From an uncultured Ruminococcus sp. (GTDB taxonomy: Bacteria; Bacillota; Clostridia; Oscillospirales; Ruminococcaceae), in contig CAMWRL010000071.1 in the NCBI GenBank assembly GCA_947176685.1, forward strand, positions 1 to 8,921: a stretch of DNA of 8,921 bases, read 5' to 3'. The translations under genes were made by a program, and so were the position numbers. Below the pieces are notes generated by a model. The model saw only the letters and a list, made by a program, of their open reading frames with translations. It had not been told where the DNA came from and did no database searches. Positions 1-6,771 of the stretch are shown here, piece by piece. Within the stretch, counting starts at the first letter, position 1. Every line of letters begins with the position of its first letter.

Positions 1-1592
1 ACTGCAACCGTATCTGCGCCGCATTTTTTAAGGAAAGCCGCCGCTTCAAAAGTCCTTGCGCCTGTTTTCATAATAAAGTTTTTTGTATCAAGCATTATTC
101 CGGCAAGGAGGGCGTTTGCATAACAACTCTGGAAAGTTTCTTCCGGCGGCATACTGAAATACTGAATGATTTCCGTGACCATTTCCGAAGCTGACGAAGC
201 ATAGGGTTCGTGATGGAAGATAACCGCATTGTCAATGAAGTTTGCGCTTTTGCGGTGATGGTCTATCACTACAACGGACTTTGCTTTCCTGTAAAGTTCC
301 GGACATTCCAGAACGTCACGGTTATGCGTATCGACTATTATAAGCAAATCGCTGTCAGTTATCAGTGCAACGGCGTTTTCAGGCGATATGAACAGCTCAT
401 TGTCGGTATTTTCTTCTGTGATGTCAATGAGGTTCGGAGCAAGATTGCGGTTTCTGTCAACTGCAATATGGACTTCTTTTCCAAGAAGTCTCAACGCTCC
501 TGCCATACCGCACGATGCGCCTACAGAATCGAGGTCGCCAAACCTGTGTCCCATTATAAAAACCTTGTCCGAACTCATTATAATATCCTGTAGAGCGTTT
601 GCAAGAATACGGGTTTTTGCACGGGACTTTTTTTCCATACCCTGAGAAACTCCGCCGAAAAACTGGTATCCGCTGTCTGTTTTCAATACAGCCTGGTCGC
701 CGCCACGCCCCAGAGCCATATCGAGACACTGCTTTGCAAGGTGTTCGCTTTCGGCAAGGGATTCTGCACCTTTGCCGACGCCTATAGAGAATGTCAGCGG
801 ATATTTTCCGGCAATCTTGATATTTCTTGCGGAGTCAAGTATGCTGAACTTTCTGGAGATTATCTCATCAAGGTGTTTGTTTTCGATTACGGCATAGAAT
901 GTATTTGAACCGCTTTTCCGGACAAAACCGTTTGTACTGCTCATAAAGTTTTCGATAAGCTTTTCGACCTCAACAGACGCCTGTGATTTTGCGCTCTCTT
1001 TAGCGTTCTGCAATATTTCGTCATAATTGTCAACCGTTATTATAACAACATTGGGATGAGTTTCTTCAAACTTTCTTTTAAGTGACGTATAGTCTGTCTC
1101 ATCGTGGAAACACATAATATATAAAGTTGAATCACCGTTTACAGACTTGTCTGCTGTCACACGGTATGTACTGCCGTTAAGGGTACAAACGCCCGCACCG
1201 GCTGAGATTATGTTGTCAAAGCATATATCTGTCAGATTTCCTATATCCGTACCATAAAGCTTTTGTCCATCGGCAATCCTGCTTGTGAAGTACCTGTTGC
1301 ACCATATAAGCTGTCTGTTGTTGTCGATTACTGCAACGGGTTCAGGCAGGGAGTTTATATAGTCGGATACCGAATTTTCGAGATGTTCGTTCATTCTGGA
1401 GATGTGCCGGACGTTTTTCTGTGCAAAGAAAAGTATTTCAGCGATACACATAGAAGCCGTCAGGACAGACAGAATAACAGAGATTATTCCCATAACAGAG
1501 TCACTACTGCTTAACAGCGAGGCAGAAATTATTGTATCTGTAGCAAGCAGTACAAGCAGAATCAGTGAAACTGTCGGAAATTTCTTTTTCAA
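1..1592 (-). CDS. gdpP: GdpP/YybT-type cyclic-di-AMP phosphodiesterase (C-terminus off the left edge)
   Basis: Membrane-bound phosphodiesterase that hydrolyses c-di-AMP to pApA. From the TTG at 1592 about 530 residues are visible; the family is usually about 650, so the end of the DHHA1 domain is missing. Seen in order: two membrane helices (about residues 8-27 and 33-57); a PAS-like domain (about 75-165, with LPEPVAVIDNN); a degenerate GGDEF domain ending in LGRGGDQA (GGD at 297-299), the form normal for this family; then the DHH phosphoesterase domain with MGHRFGDLDS (347-356), IVDTHN (D421), VIDHH (D444-H445-H446) and MLDTKNF (D502). These are the family's metal-binding motifs, so it should be active. 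The start is TTG because AAAGGAG lies 8 nt upstream and no in-frame ATG is available there. It begins 32 nt after the RNase J stop, so the two are probably one operon. In many Firmicutes rplI and dnaB/dnaC follow; that lies outside the window. Confidence 0.95.
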   Translation of the reverse strand, partial: MKKKFPTVSLILLVLLATDTIISASLLSSSDSVMGIISVILSVLTASMCIAEILFFAQKNVRHISRMNEHLENSVSDYINSLPEPVAVIDNNRQLIWCNRYFTSRIADGQKLYGTDIGNLTDICFDNIISAGAGVCTLNGSTYRVTADKSVNGDSTLYIMCFHDETDYTSLKRKFEETHPNVVIITVDNYDEILQNAKESAKSQASVEVEKLIENFMSSTNGFVRKSGSNTFYAVIENKHLDEIISRKFSILDSARNIKIAGKYPLTFSIGVGKGAESLAESEHLAKQCLDMALGRGGDQAVLKTDSGYQFFGGVSQGMEKKSRAKTRILANALQDIIMSSDKVFIMGHRFGDLDSVGASCGMAGALRLLGKEVHIAVDRNRNLAPNLIDITEENTDNELFISPENAVALITDSDLLIIVDTHNRDVLECPELYRKAKSVVVIDHHRKSANFIDNAVIFHHEPYASSASEMVTEIIQYFSMPPEETFQSCYANALLAGIMLDTKNFIMKTGARTFEAAAFLKKCGADTVA

Positions 1593-1600
1593 AATTACAG

Positions 1601-1607
1601 CTCCTTT
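1601..1607 (-). promoter_or_regulatory. Ribosome binding site fixing the TTG start of gdpP
   Basis: On the minus strand AAAGGAG sits 8 nt before TTG (1592-1590). It is the only strong Shine-Dalgarno sequence near the N-terminal membrane helix and supports TTG as the start codon. Confidence 0.8.
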
Positions 1608-1624
1608 CGTAAAACGGAAAAAAA

Positions 1625-3442
1625 TCAGGTTTCCATAATAATCGGGAGAATCATAGGACTGCGTTTTGTTTTTTCGTAGATGCAGTCGGATAAGTCGTCA
1701 CGCATTTTGTTTTTGAGGAAAGTCCATTCCCTGAGTTCGGCGGGCGAACACTTGTGGAGAGTTTCAGTAAGACATTTTTTTGCGTCATTCATAAGTTCTT
1801 CTGATTCTCTCACGTAGACGAAACCTCTTGAAATAATGTCAGGACCTGCGGAAATCCTGTTGGTACTGCGGTTGAGACCAATTACCACTATAATAATGCC
1901 GTCCTGTGCAAGGTGATTTCTGTCACGCAGTACTATTGAGCCGACATCACCGACTCCGAGACCGTCAACAAGAATACGTCCGGCAGGCACCTGCGAAACG
2001 ATACCCATTTTAGTGCCGTCTGTTTCGATAACGTTTCCTATGCTTGCGATTAATATATTTTCTTCCGGAATACCCATCTGCAAAGCGAGTTCGCTGTGTT
2101 TCTTGAGGTGTTTGTATTCTCCGTGTACGGGAATGAAAAACTTTGGCTTTATAAGGGCAATCATAAGTTTGAGTTCTTCCTGACAGGCGTGTCCTGAAAC
2201 ATGTACTTCATACATATCTTCATAGATTACGTCAGCTCCGGATTTCATAAGTTCGTTGACAACCTTTGTGACATACTTTTCGTTTCCGGGGATTGGTCTT
2301 GCAGAAATGATAATGAAGTCCGTAGATGTTATATTTACTTTGTTGTGGTCTTTCATAGCCATTCTGGTAAGTGCGGACATAGGTTCGCCCTGACTGCCTG
2401 TTGTTATAAGGACGATTTCACCGCTTTCGTATTCGTCCATCAGTTCTATGTCAATAAGGGTGTTGTCAGGAATGTCAAGATAACCCAGTTCGGTGGCAAT
2501 GTTGATTACGTTGACCATACTTCTGCCGAATACTGCCACTTTACGACCGTACTTTACAGCACTGTTGACAATCTGCTGTACACGGTGTATATTTGACGAG
2601 AATGTTGCAATAATAATGCGTTTGCCCTCTGCTCTGCGGAAAAGCTTGTCGAAAGACTCTCCGACAGTTTTTTCGGAGTGGGTATATCCGGAACGTTCTG
2701 CATTGGTTGATTCGGACATAAGGGCAAGTACGCCTTTGTTGCCGAGTTCTCCGAAACGTGCAAGGTCAATGATTTTTCCGTCAATTGGTGTGTAGTCTAT
2801 TTTGAAATCTCCGGTATGGATTATCACGCCGGCAGGAGTATGGATAGCCATTCCCACGGCGTCCGGAATGGAGTGGTTGACCTTGATGAACTCTACAGCC
2901 ATACAACCCATTTTAACGGTTTTACGGGGTTCAACGGTATTGAGCTTTACTTTGCCGTAAAGTCCCTGCTCTTTGAGTTTGCCCTCTATAAGTCCGATTG
3001 TAAGCCTTGTGGCATATACGGGGACATTTACTTTTTTGAGGAGATAGGCAAGACCGCCTATATGGTCTTCGTGACCGTGAGTAATGACTATGCCTCTGAT
3101 TTTAGCTCTGTTTCTTTCGACGTAAGCGAAGTCCGGAATCACGATATCAACGCCGGGCATATCGGAGTCCGGAAACGATAGACCGCAGTCAAGAATGAAC
3201 ATATCGTTTGAGCATTCAAAGACGGTCATATTTTTGCCGATTTCGTTCAGACCTCCAAGCGGAATGATTTTAACAGCAGCTTTTTTGTTTTCCTTTAGTT
3301 GTGCGGATTGGTTTCTTGAATGTTTTTCAGGATAAAGTTCAGTATGTTCCGTTACGGGAGTTCTTTTTTTATAGTAACGTTTCTGATACGTACCACGGGC
3401 TGAAGACTGTCTGGACTTTGGTGATTTTTCTTTTTCGTTCAC
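1625..3442 (-). CDS. rnj: Ribonuclease J with a basic N-terminal extension
   Basis: Metallo-beta-lactamase/beta-CASP ribonuclease acting as 5'-3' exonuclease and endonuclease in mRNA decay and rRNA maturation; cytoplasmic. Length is 605 residues from the GTG at 3442, against about 555 for B. subtilis RNase J1. Residues 1-60 are a Lys/Arg-rich, low-complexity tail. The catalytic core starts near VKIIPLGGLNEIGKNM. Metal-binding residues are visible: HGHEDH at 122-127, NHSIPD (H190), HTGDF (D212), and in the later part SGH (H418) and VHGEY (H440). The beta-CASP stretch includes TFSSNIHR and GSQGEPMSALTR, and the RNase J C-terminal domain follows. GTG was chosen because GAGAGG lies 7 nt upstream. 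The frame stays open back to an ATG at 3637, but that ATG has no ribosome binding site and would add an unlikely Pro-rich stretch encoded by the C-rich leader. gdpP follows 32 nt downstream. No other function fits; the J1/J2 subtype cannot be assigned from sequence alone. Confidence 0.96.
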   Translation of the reverse strand: MNEKEKSPKSRQSSARGTYQKRYYKKRTPVTEHTELYPEKHSRNQSAQLKENKKAAVKIIPLGGLNEIGKNMTVFECSNDMFILDCGLSFPDSDMPGVDIVIPDFAYVERNRAKIRGIVITHGHEDHIGGLAYLLKKVNVPVYATRLTIGLIEGKLKEQGLYGKVKLNTVEPRKTVKMGCMAVEFIKVNHSIPDAVGMAIHTPAGVIIHTGDFKIDYTPIDGKIIDLARFGELGNKGVLALMSESTNAERSGYTHSEKTVGESFDKLFRRAEGKRIIIATFSSNIHRVQQIVNSAVKYGRKVAVFGRSMVNVINIATELGYLDIPDNTLIDIELMDEYESGEIVLITTGSQGEPMSALTRMAMKDHNKVNITSTDFIIISARPIPGNEKYVTKVVNELMKSGADVIYEDMYEVHVSGHACQEELKLMIALIKPKFFIPVHGEYKHLKKHSELALQMGIPEENILIASIGNVIETDGTKMGIVSQVPAGRILVDGLGVGDVGSIVLRDRNHLAQDGIIIVVIGLNRSTNRISAGPDIISRGFVYVRESEELMNDAKKCLTETLHKCSPAELREWTFLKNKMRDDLSDCIYEKTKRSPMILPIIMET

Positions 3443-3449
3443 TATACTA

Positions 3450-3455
3450 CCTCTC
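3450..3455 (-). promoter_or_regulatory. Ribosome binding site fixing the GTG start of RNase J
   Basis: GAGAGG on the minus strand, 7 nt before GTG (3442-3440). It decides between this start and the open upstream extension to 3637, which lacks a comparable site. Confidence 0.7.
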
Positions 3456-3469
3456 TTTCTGGAGAATGT

Positions 3470-3484
3470 GGGTGGGGGTGGGGG
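3470..3484 (+). other. G-rich tract (GGG-T-GGGGG-T-GGGGG), C-rich in the RNase J mRNA
   Basis: Thirteen of 15 bases are G on the plus strand, in runs of 3, 5 and 5 separated by single T. It lies 28-42 nt upstream of the RNase J start codon, just before its ribosome binding site. The mRNA carries the C-rich complement; the G-rich strand is the template strand. Three long G-runs are one short of a standard four-tract quadruplex, though the 5-base runs could be split. Confidence 0.6.
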
Positions 3485-3573
3485 ATAATGTATGTTTTTT
3501 TCCGGAGTTATGACAGGACGATACCCGACAAATATCAGGCGATTCAAAATTTTTACTATAACATATGGTTCTG

Positions 3574-3589
3574 GACACTTTGCAGTGTC
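3574..3589 (-). promoter_or_regulatory. Leader hairpin 3 with GNRA-type loop
   Basis: On the minus strand GACACT-GCAA-AGTGTC: a perfect 6-bp stem closed by a GCAA tetraloop, which belongs to the stable GNRA class. It lies inside the RNase J leader. Confidence 0.45.
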
Positions 3590-3626
3590 TGAATGCTTAC
3601 AGCGAAAGATATTCCGGAAAAAATAT

Positions 3627-3654
3627 TTTAACGGCATATAAGTCTGCCGGTAAA
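3627..3654 (-). promoter_or_regulatory. Leader hairpin 2
   Basis: On the minus strand TTTACCGGCA pairs with TGCCGTTAAA, with one C/T mismatch and an 8-nt loop. It is the second stem of the RNase J leader. Confidence 0.4.
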
Positions 3655-3668
3655 GTCTTTAAGTAAGA

Positions 3669-3691
3669 ACTTCCGGACACCAGCCGGAAGT
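3669..3691 (-). promoter_or_regulatory. Leader hairpin 1 near the 5' end of the RNase J mRNA
   Basis: A perfect inverted repeat, ACTTCCGG / CCGGAAGT with a 7-nt loop. It begins about 12 nt after the predicted transcription start. A stem this close to the 5' end is known in Firmicutes to protect mRNA from 5'-end attack, the activity of RNase J itself. No U-run follows it. Confidence 0.55.
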
Positions 3692-3709
3692 AATATCAAT
3701 ATACTTATA

Positions 3710-3738
3710 ATTATACAGAAATATGCGCTCCGTGTCAA
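3710..3738 (-). promoter_or_regulatory. Sigma-A promoter for rnj-gdpP
   Basis: On the minus strand a perfect TTGACA (3738-3733), a 17-nt spacer and a perfect TATAAT (3715-3710). This is the strongest promoter match in the window. The expected start of transcription is about 3703. Confidence 0.85.
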
Positions 3739-3740
3739 TA

Positions 3741-3759
3741 GCAAAAGTCAAACTTTTGC
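3741..3759 (-). promoter_or_regulatory. Inverted repeat abutting the rnj -35 box
   Basis: GCAAAAG-TTTGA-CTTTTGC on the minus strand: a perfect 7-bp inverted repeat with a 5-nt centre, ending 2 nt before the -35 element. It could be an operator or UP-like site. It is too AT-rich and lacks the U-run expected of an intrinsic terminator for the upstream gene. No known operator consensus was recognised. Confidence 0.35.
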
Positions 3760-3795
3760 AGATTAACCAATATTTTTTCCGACCGTAACAAAAAA

Positions 3796-4902
3796 TTATA
3801 AGGCGTTGCGGTGAGAACCGATACGGCGGAGTTTTTCGCTCCAGTGGGAACATAGTTCAGCGGCAGTTTCAGAGGAGTATGCCTGCGCAAGTAAAGTTAT
3901 ACGATTTCTTCCGCTTCTTGAAATTATAACTCTGCCGTCATTTTCGAGAATGGTTTTACCGCAGGGGATATTCTCAACGCTGTCGATAGTGATTTCACGT
4001 TTTGCGGCGGCAAGCTGCGGAAGTGATTTTACAGTCCGTATAAAGTCGTCTCTGTTTTCTGCAAGGTGTATGCACATATAAAGAGGGTCGGCAAGAAACC
4101 GTTGATTTGAGGCTTCCGGCGGAATGGGGCTGTCAATTGAGAAGCGTTTCAGATTCAGGGGCGTTCCGGTACTGATGAAGTCCGCAGCATAGTGGAAGTT
4201 TTCCGGAAGCCATACGGCTTGTCCCTTTGCGGAAAGTCTCAGGGAATATGCAAGGATAAGTTTTTCATATGAGATGAATCCCGCCTGCGAGGAATAGGCG
4301 TTTACTTTCTGACCGTCATCTGAAATCTGGAATACAAGTGTATCGTCTTCGCCGGAGAAGAACTCCAGCCACAGTGACCGCACTGAACGGTTTCCGCAGG
4401 ATATTCCGGCAGGTATTGAACGTCCCGTACCGCCGAAAGTGTCCGCAAGGTTATTGATGTATATGTTCCTGAAAGACGTTGATGATGTGATTTTACCACA
4501 TTTTCCGGCAGGCACATCCGGAGAAGCGTTCATAATATCCGTGAGTACTCCGGAAGACATCGGAAAACCGCTTGCGTTGAAAAAGGATATTTTCAGACAG
4601 TCGTCACCGCTGATAAATATTCCGCAGTCTGCCGAAAGCAGGGGCAATCCGAATCTGAATGACGGTAAGTCCGTATTTTCGCATACGTAAACGTCCCGAC
4701 CGCATTCGGAAAGTCCGCTGCACATTGCATAGAGAACGTGCATATTGCTGAAACCGTCACAGCCTATGCTGAAACGTCTGAAAAAACGAGCGAGAGTTTT
4801 GCCGAACTCTGCCGATTCTGCCGAACCGATTGTTACATTCGGGAGAGCTTCGCAGCAGCCGTCCCGAAAACTGAAAAGTTTGTTTTCGCCTGAATAACCC
4901 AT
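3796..4902 (-). CDS. Degenerate phosphohexomutase (GlmM/PGM-like) pseudoenzyme
   Basis: 368 residues, against about 450 for GlmM; I infer an alpha-D-phosphohexomutase fold without catalysis. Domain I, about 25-125: FSIGCDG (44-50) matches the VGRDTR region, ADCGIFISGDDCLK (91-104) matches the phosphoserine loop AGVMISASHNP, and FFNASGF (107-113) matches FFGSDGF. Domain II, about 143-185, is shortened. Domain III: VFQISDDGQ (190-198) matches the metal loop FDGDGDR, and GFISYEKLILAYSL (208-221) matches the GNIVDGDKI helix. Domain IV: NDGRVIISRSGRNR (321-334) matches DGRVLIRPSGTEP. The phosphoserine is Asp (D100), the metal Asp triad is broken, the GEQSGH sugar loop is not recognisable and the phosphate loop keeps only Ser-Gly. 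Start: ATG with AAGGAG upstream. The gene lies 72 nt after the AGCS transporter gene and before the rnj promoter. The frame is intact, so it is probably functional as a non-enzymatic protein; the role is unknown. Confidence 0.75.
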   Translation of the reverse strand: MGYSGENKLFSFRDGCCEALPNVTIGSAESAEFGKTLARFFRRFSIGCDGFSNMHVLYAMCSGLSECGRDVYVCENTDLPSFRFGLPLLSADCGIFISGDDCLKISFFNASGFPMSSGVLTDIMNASPDVPAGKCGKITSSTSFRNIYINNLADTFGGTGRSIPAGISCGNRSVRSLWLEFFSGEDDTLVFQISDDGQKVNAYSSQAGFISYEKLILAYSLRLSAKGQAVWLPENFHYAADFISTGTPLNLKRFSIDSPIPPEASNQRFLADPLYMCIHLAENRDDFIRTVKSLPQLAAAKREITIDSVENIPCGKTILENDGRVIISRSGRNRITLLAQAYSSETAAELCSHWSEKLRRIGSHRNAL

Positions 4903-4918
4903 AAAATATCACTCCTTA

Positions 4919-4953
4919 AATAATACCCTGTCTTTGAAGGGTTCAGTATTATT
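4919..4953 (-). promoter_or_regulatory. Intercistronic bulged hairpin just before the ribosome binding site of the mutase-like gene
   Basis: On the minus strand AATAATA and CCCT pair with AGGG and TATTATT (11 bp), with a 5-nt bulge (CTGAA) on the 5' side and an 8-nt loop. The 3' arm ends one nucleotide before AAGGAG (4917-4912) of the 3796-4902 gene. It could modulate translation or stabilise an mRNA end. It is not a classical terminator, since the stem base is AT-rich and is followed by AAGGAG. Confidence 0.4.
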
Positions 4954-4974
4954 TATTGACGTAAAATATCCTGA

Positions 4975-6204
<1,230 letters not shown>

Positions 6205-6210
6205 AATAAT

Positions 6211-6219
6211 CTTCCTTCC
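6211..6219 (-). promoter_or_regulatory. Ribosome binding site fixing the AGCS transporter start
   Basis: GGAAGGAAG on the minus strand, 6 nt before ATG at 6204. The in-frame ATG at 6231 lies upstream of this site and has no such sequence of its own. Confidence 0.75.
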
Positions 6220-6236
6220 GAAAATATTCACAGATA

Positions 6237-6264
6237 ATTTTATAAAAAAACGGTATACAGTAAA
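6237..6264 (-). promoter_or_regulatory. Candidate promoter for the AGCS transporter
   Basis: On the minus strand TTTACT (6264-6259), a 16-nt spacer and TAAAAT (6242-6237). The match is moderate. Its -35 box overlaps the -35 box of the divergent ydbST promoter by one base. Confidence 0.35.
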
Positions 6265-6282
6265 TGATATTTATGGTATAAT
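6254..6282 (+). promoter_or_regulatory. Promoter of the ydbS-ydbT operon
   Basis: TATACA (4 of 6 to TTGACA), a 17-nt spacer and a perfect TATAAT (6277-6282) with an extended-10 TG one base before it. Expected start is about 6289, leaving a 24-nt leader. ATATTT (6267-6272) and AAATAT (6285-6290) form a small inverted repeat around the -10 box. I see no sigma-W-type AAC/CGTA pattern, although ydbST is under sigma-W in B. subtilis. Confidence 0.7.
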
Positions 6283-6300
6283 AGAAATATGCCCATTCTG

Positions 6301-6307
6301 AGGAGGG
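6301..6307 (+). promoter_or_regulatory. Ribosome binding site fixing the ydbS start
   Basis: AGGAGGG 5 nt before ATG at 6313. It lies between the two in-frame ATGs and selects the second; the ATG at 6289 would sit at the predicted transcription start. Confidence 0.8.
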
Positions 6308-6312
6308 ACGAT

Positions 6313-6771
6313 ATGAAGAATTATTTACCGGACAAAAGTTGTCTTATGACTTTGAGAATACTGATAATTTCCGTATCAGTGGTATTGGTTTCGGCAGTAA
6401 ACTATTTCTTTACTGTAAAAATATTAATCATACTTATAGACACTATTATCGGAGCAGGCGCATTTTTTATGATGTTCGCATACCTGCCGCTTTTTCTGAA
6501 GTCCATACGATATACGGTCACTGACACGGAAATAACAAAATCCAGCGGCGTTATAATAAGGCTTCATCAGTCTGTGCAGTATTCGTCAGTGCAGTACGTC
6601 AACGTTATAACAACGCCTTTTTCGCAGTATACCGGACTTAACTTTATTGTGTGCTTTGTGTACGGCGGACAGCTCAGGCTTGTGTTCCTGAATCATAACG
6701 ATGCAAGGGAAATCCTTGACAAAGTTGAGCAGAAAGGAGGCGAATCGGGTTGTACCACGAACACCCTTTAA
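6313..6771 (+). CDS. ydbS: YdbS-like bacterial PH domain (bPH_2/DUF304) membrane protein
   Basis: 152 residues. Two membrane helices (about 12-34 and 37-62) are followed by one bPH_2 domain (about 66-140), recognised from YTVTDTEITKSSGVI, then QYSSVQYVNVITTPFSQYTG and a C-terminal helix AREILDKVE. This is the usual YdbS layout, and its partner YdbT follows at once. The biochemical role of the pair is not settled; in B. subtilis ydbST has been linked to resistance to certain antimicrobial peptides (established for that species, inferred here). The start at 6313 is chosen from its ribosome binding site rather than the ATG 24 nt upstream. The last 22 nt overlap the start of ydbT, which suggests translational coupling. 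Confidence 0.85.
   Translation: MKNYLPDKSCLMTLRILIISVSVVLVSAVNYFFTVKILIILIDTIIGAGAFFMMFAYLPLFLKSIRYTVTDTEITKSSGVIIRLHQSVQYSSVQYVNVITTPFSQYTGLNFIVCFVYGGQLRLVFLNHNDAREILDKVEQKGGESGCTTNTL
6733..6740 (+). promoter_or_regulatory. Ribosome binding site of ydbT inside ydbS
   Basis: AAAGGAGG, 9 nt before TTG at 6750, within the final codons of ydbS. It supports TTG as the ydbT start codon. Confidence 0.8.

Larger units (their letters stand above)
3443..3703 (-). promoter_or_regulatory. Long structured 5' leader of the rnj-gdpP transcript
   Basis: This is most of the 353-nt gap between the phosphohexomutase-like gene and RNase J. With transcription starting about 7 nt after the -10 box, the untranslated leader is roughly 260 nt. 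It holds three separate inverted repeats (3669-3691, 3627-3654, 3574-3589) and a C-rich tract (as read in the RNA) at 3470-3484. I do not recognise a known riboswitch, T-box or protein leader. No U-run follows any of the hairpins, so they do not look like intrinsic terminators. Long structured leaders fit post-transcriptional control of a ribonuclease gene, but that is inference. Confidence 0.5.

Noticed and set aside
210..593. 127-residue plus-strand open frame
   Set aside because: It lies antisense to the DHH domain of gdpP, whose frame has clear catalytic motifs.
3443..3637. In-frame extension of RNase J to an ATG at 3637 (65 more residues)
   Set aside because: The ATG has no ribosome binding site, and the extension translates the hairpins and the C-rich tract (Tyr-Pro5-Thr). 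The GTG at 3442 has GAGAGG 7 nt upstream.
3741..3759. Intrinsic terminator or CtsR operator at the inverted repeat
   Set aside because: No U-run follows the stem and its GC content is low; for CtsR only one imperfect GTCAAA half-site is present, not the tandem heptads.
3659..3853. 64-residue minus-strand open frame across the end of the mutase-like gene and the rnj promoter
   Set aside because: It overlaps the mutase-like gene in another frame, has no ribosome binding site and no recognisable content.
3796..4902. Active phosphoglucosamine mutase (glmM) annotation
   Set aside because: The catalytic serine, the metal-binding aspartate triad and the RPSGTEP phosphate loop are not preserved, so an active enzyme is not supported.
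6289..6312. Eight-residue longer ydbS from the ATG at 6289
   Set aside because: This ATG coincides with the predicted transcription start and lies upstream of the AGGAGGG site that serves the ATG at 6313.
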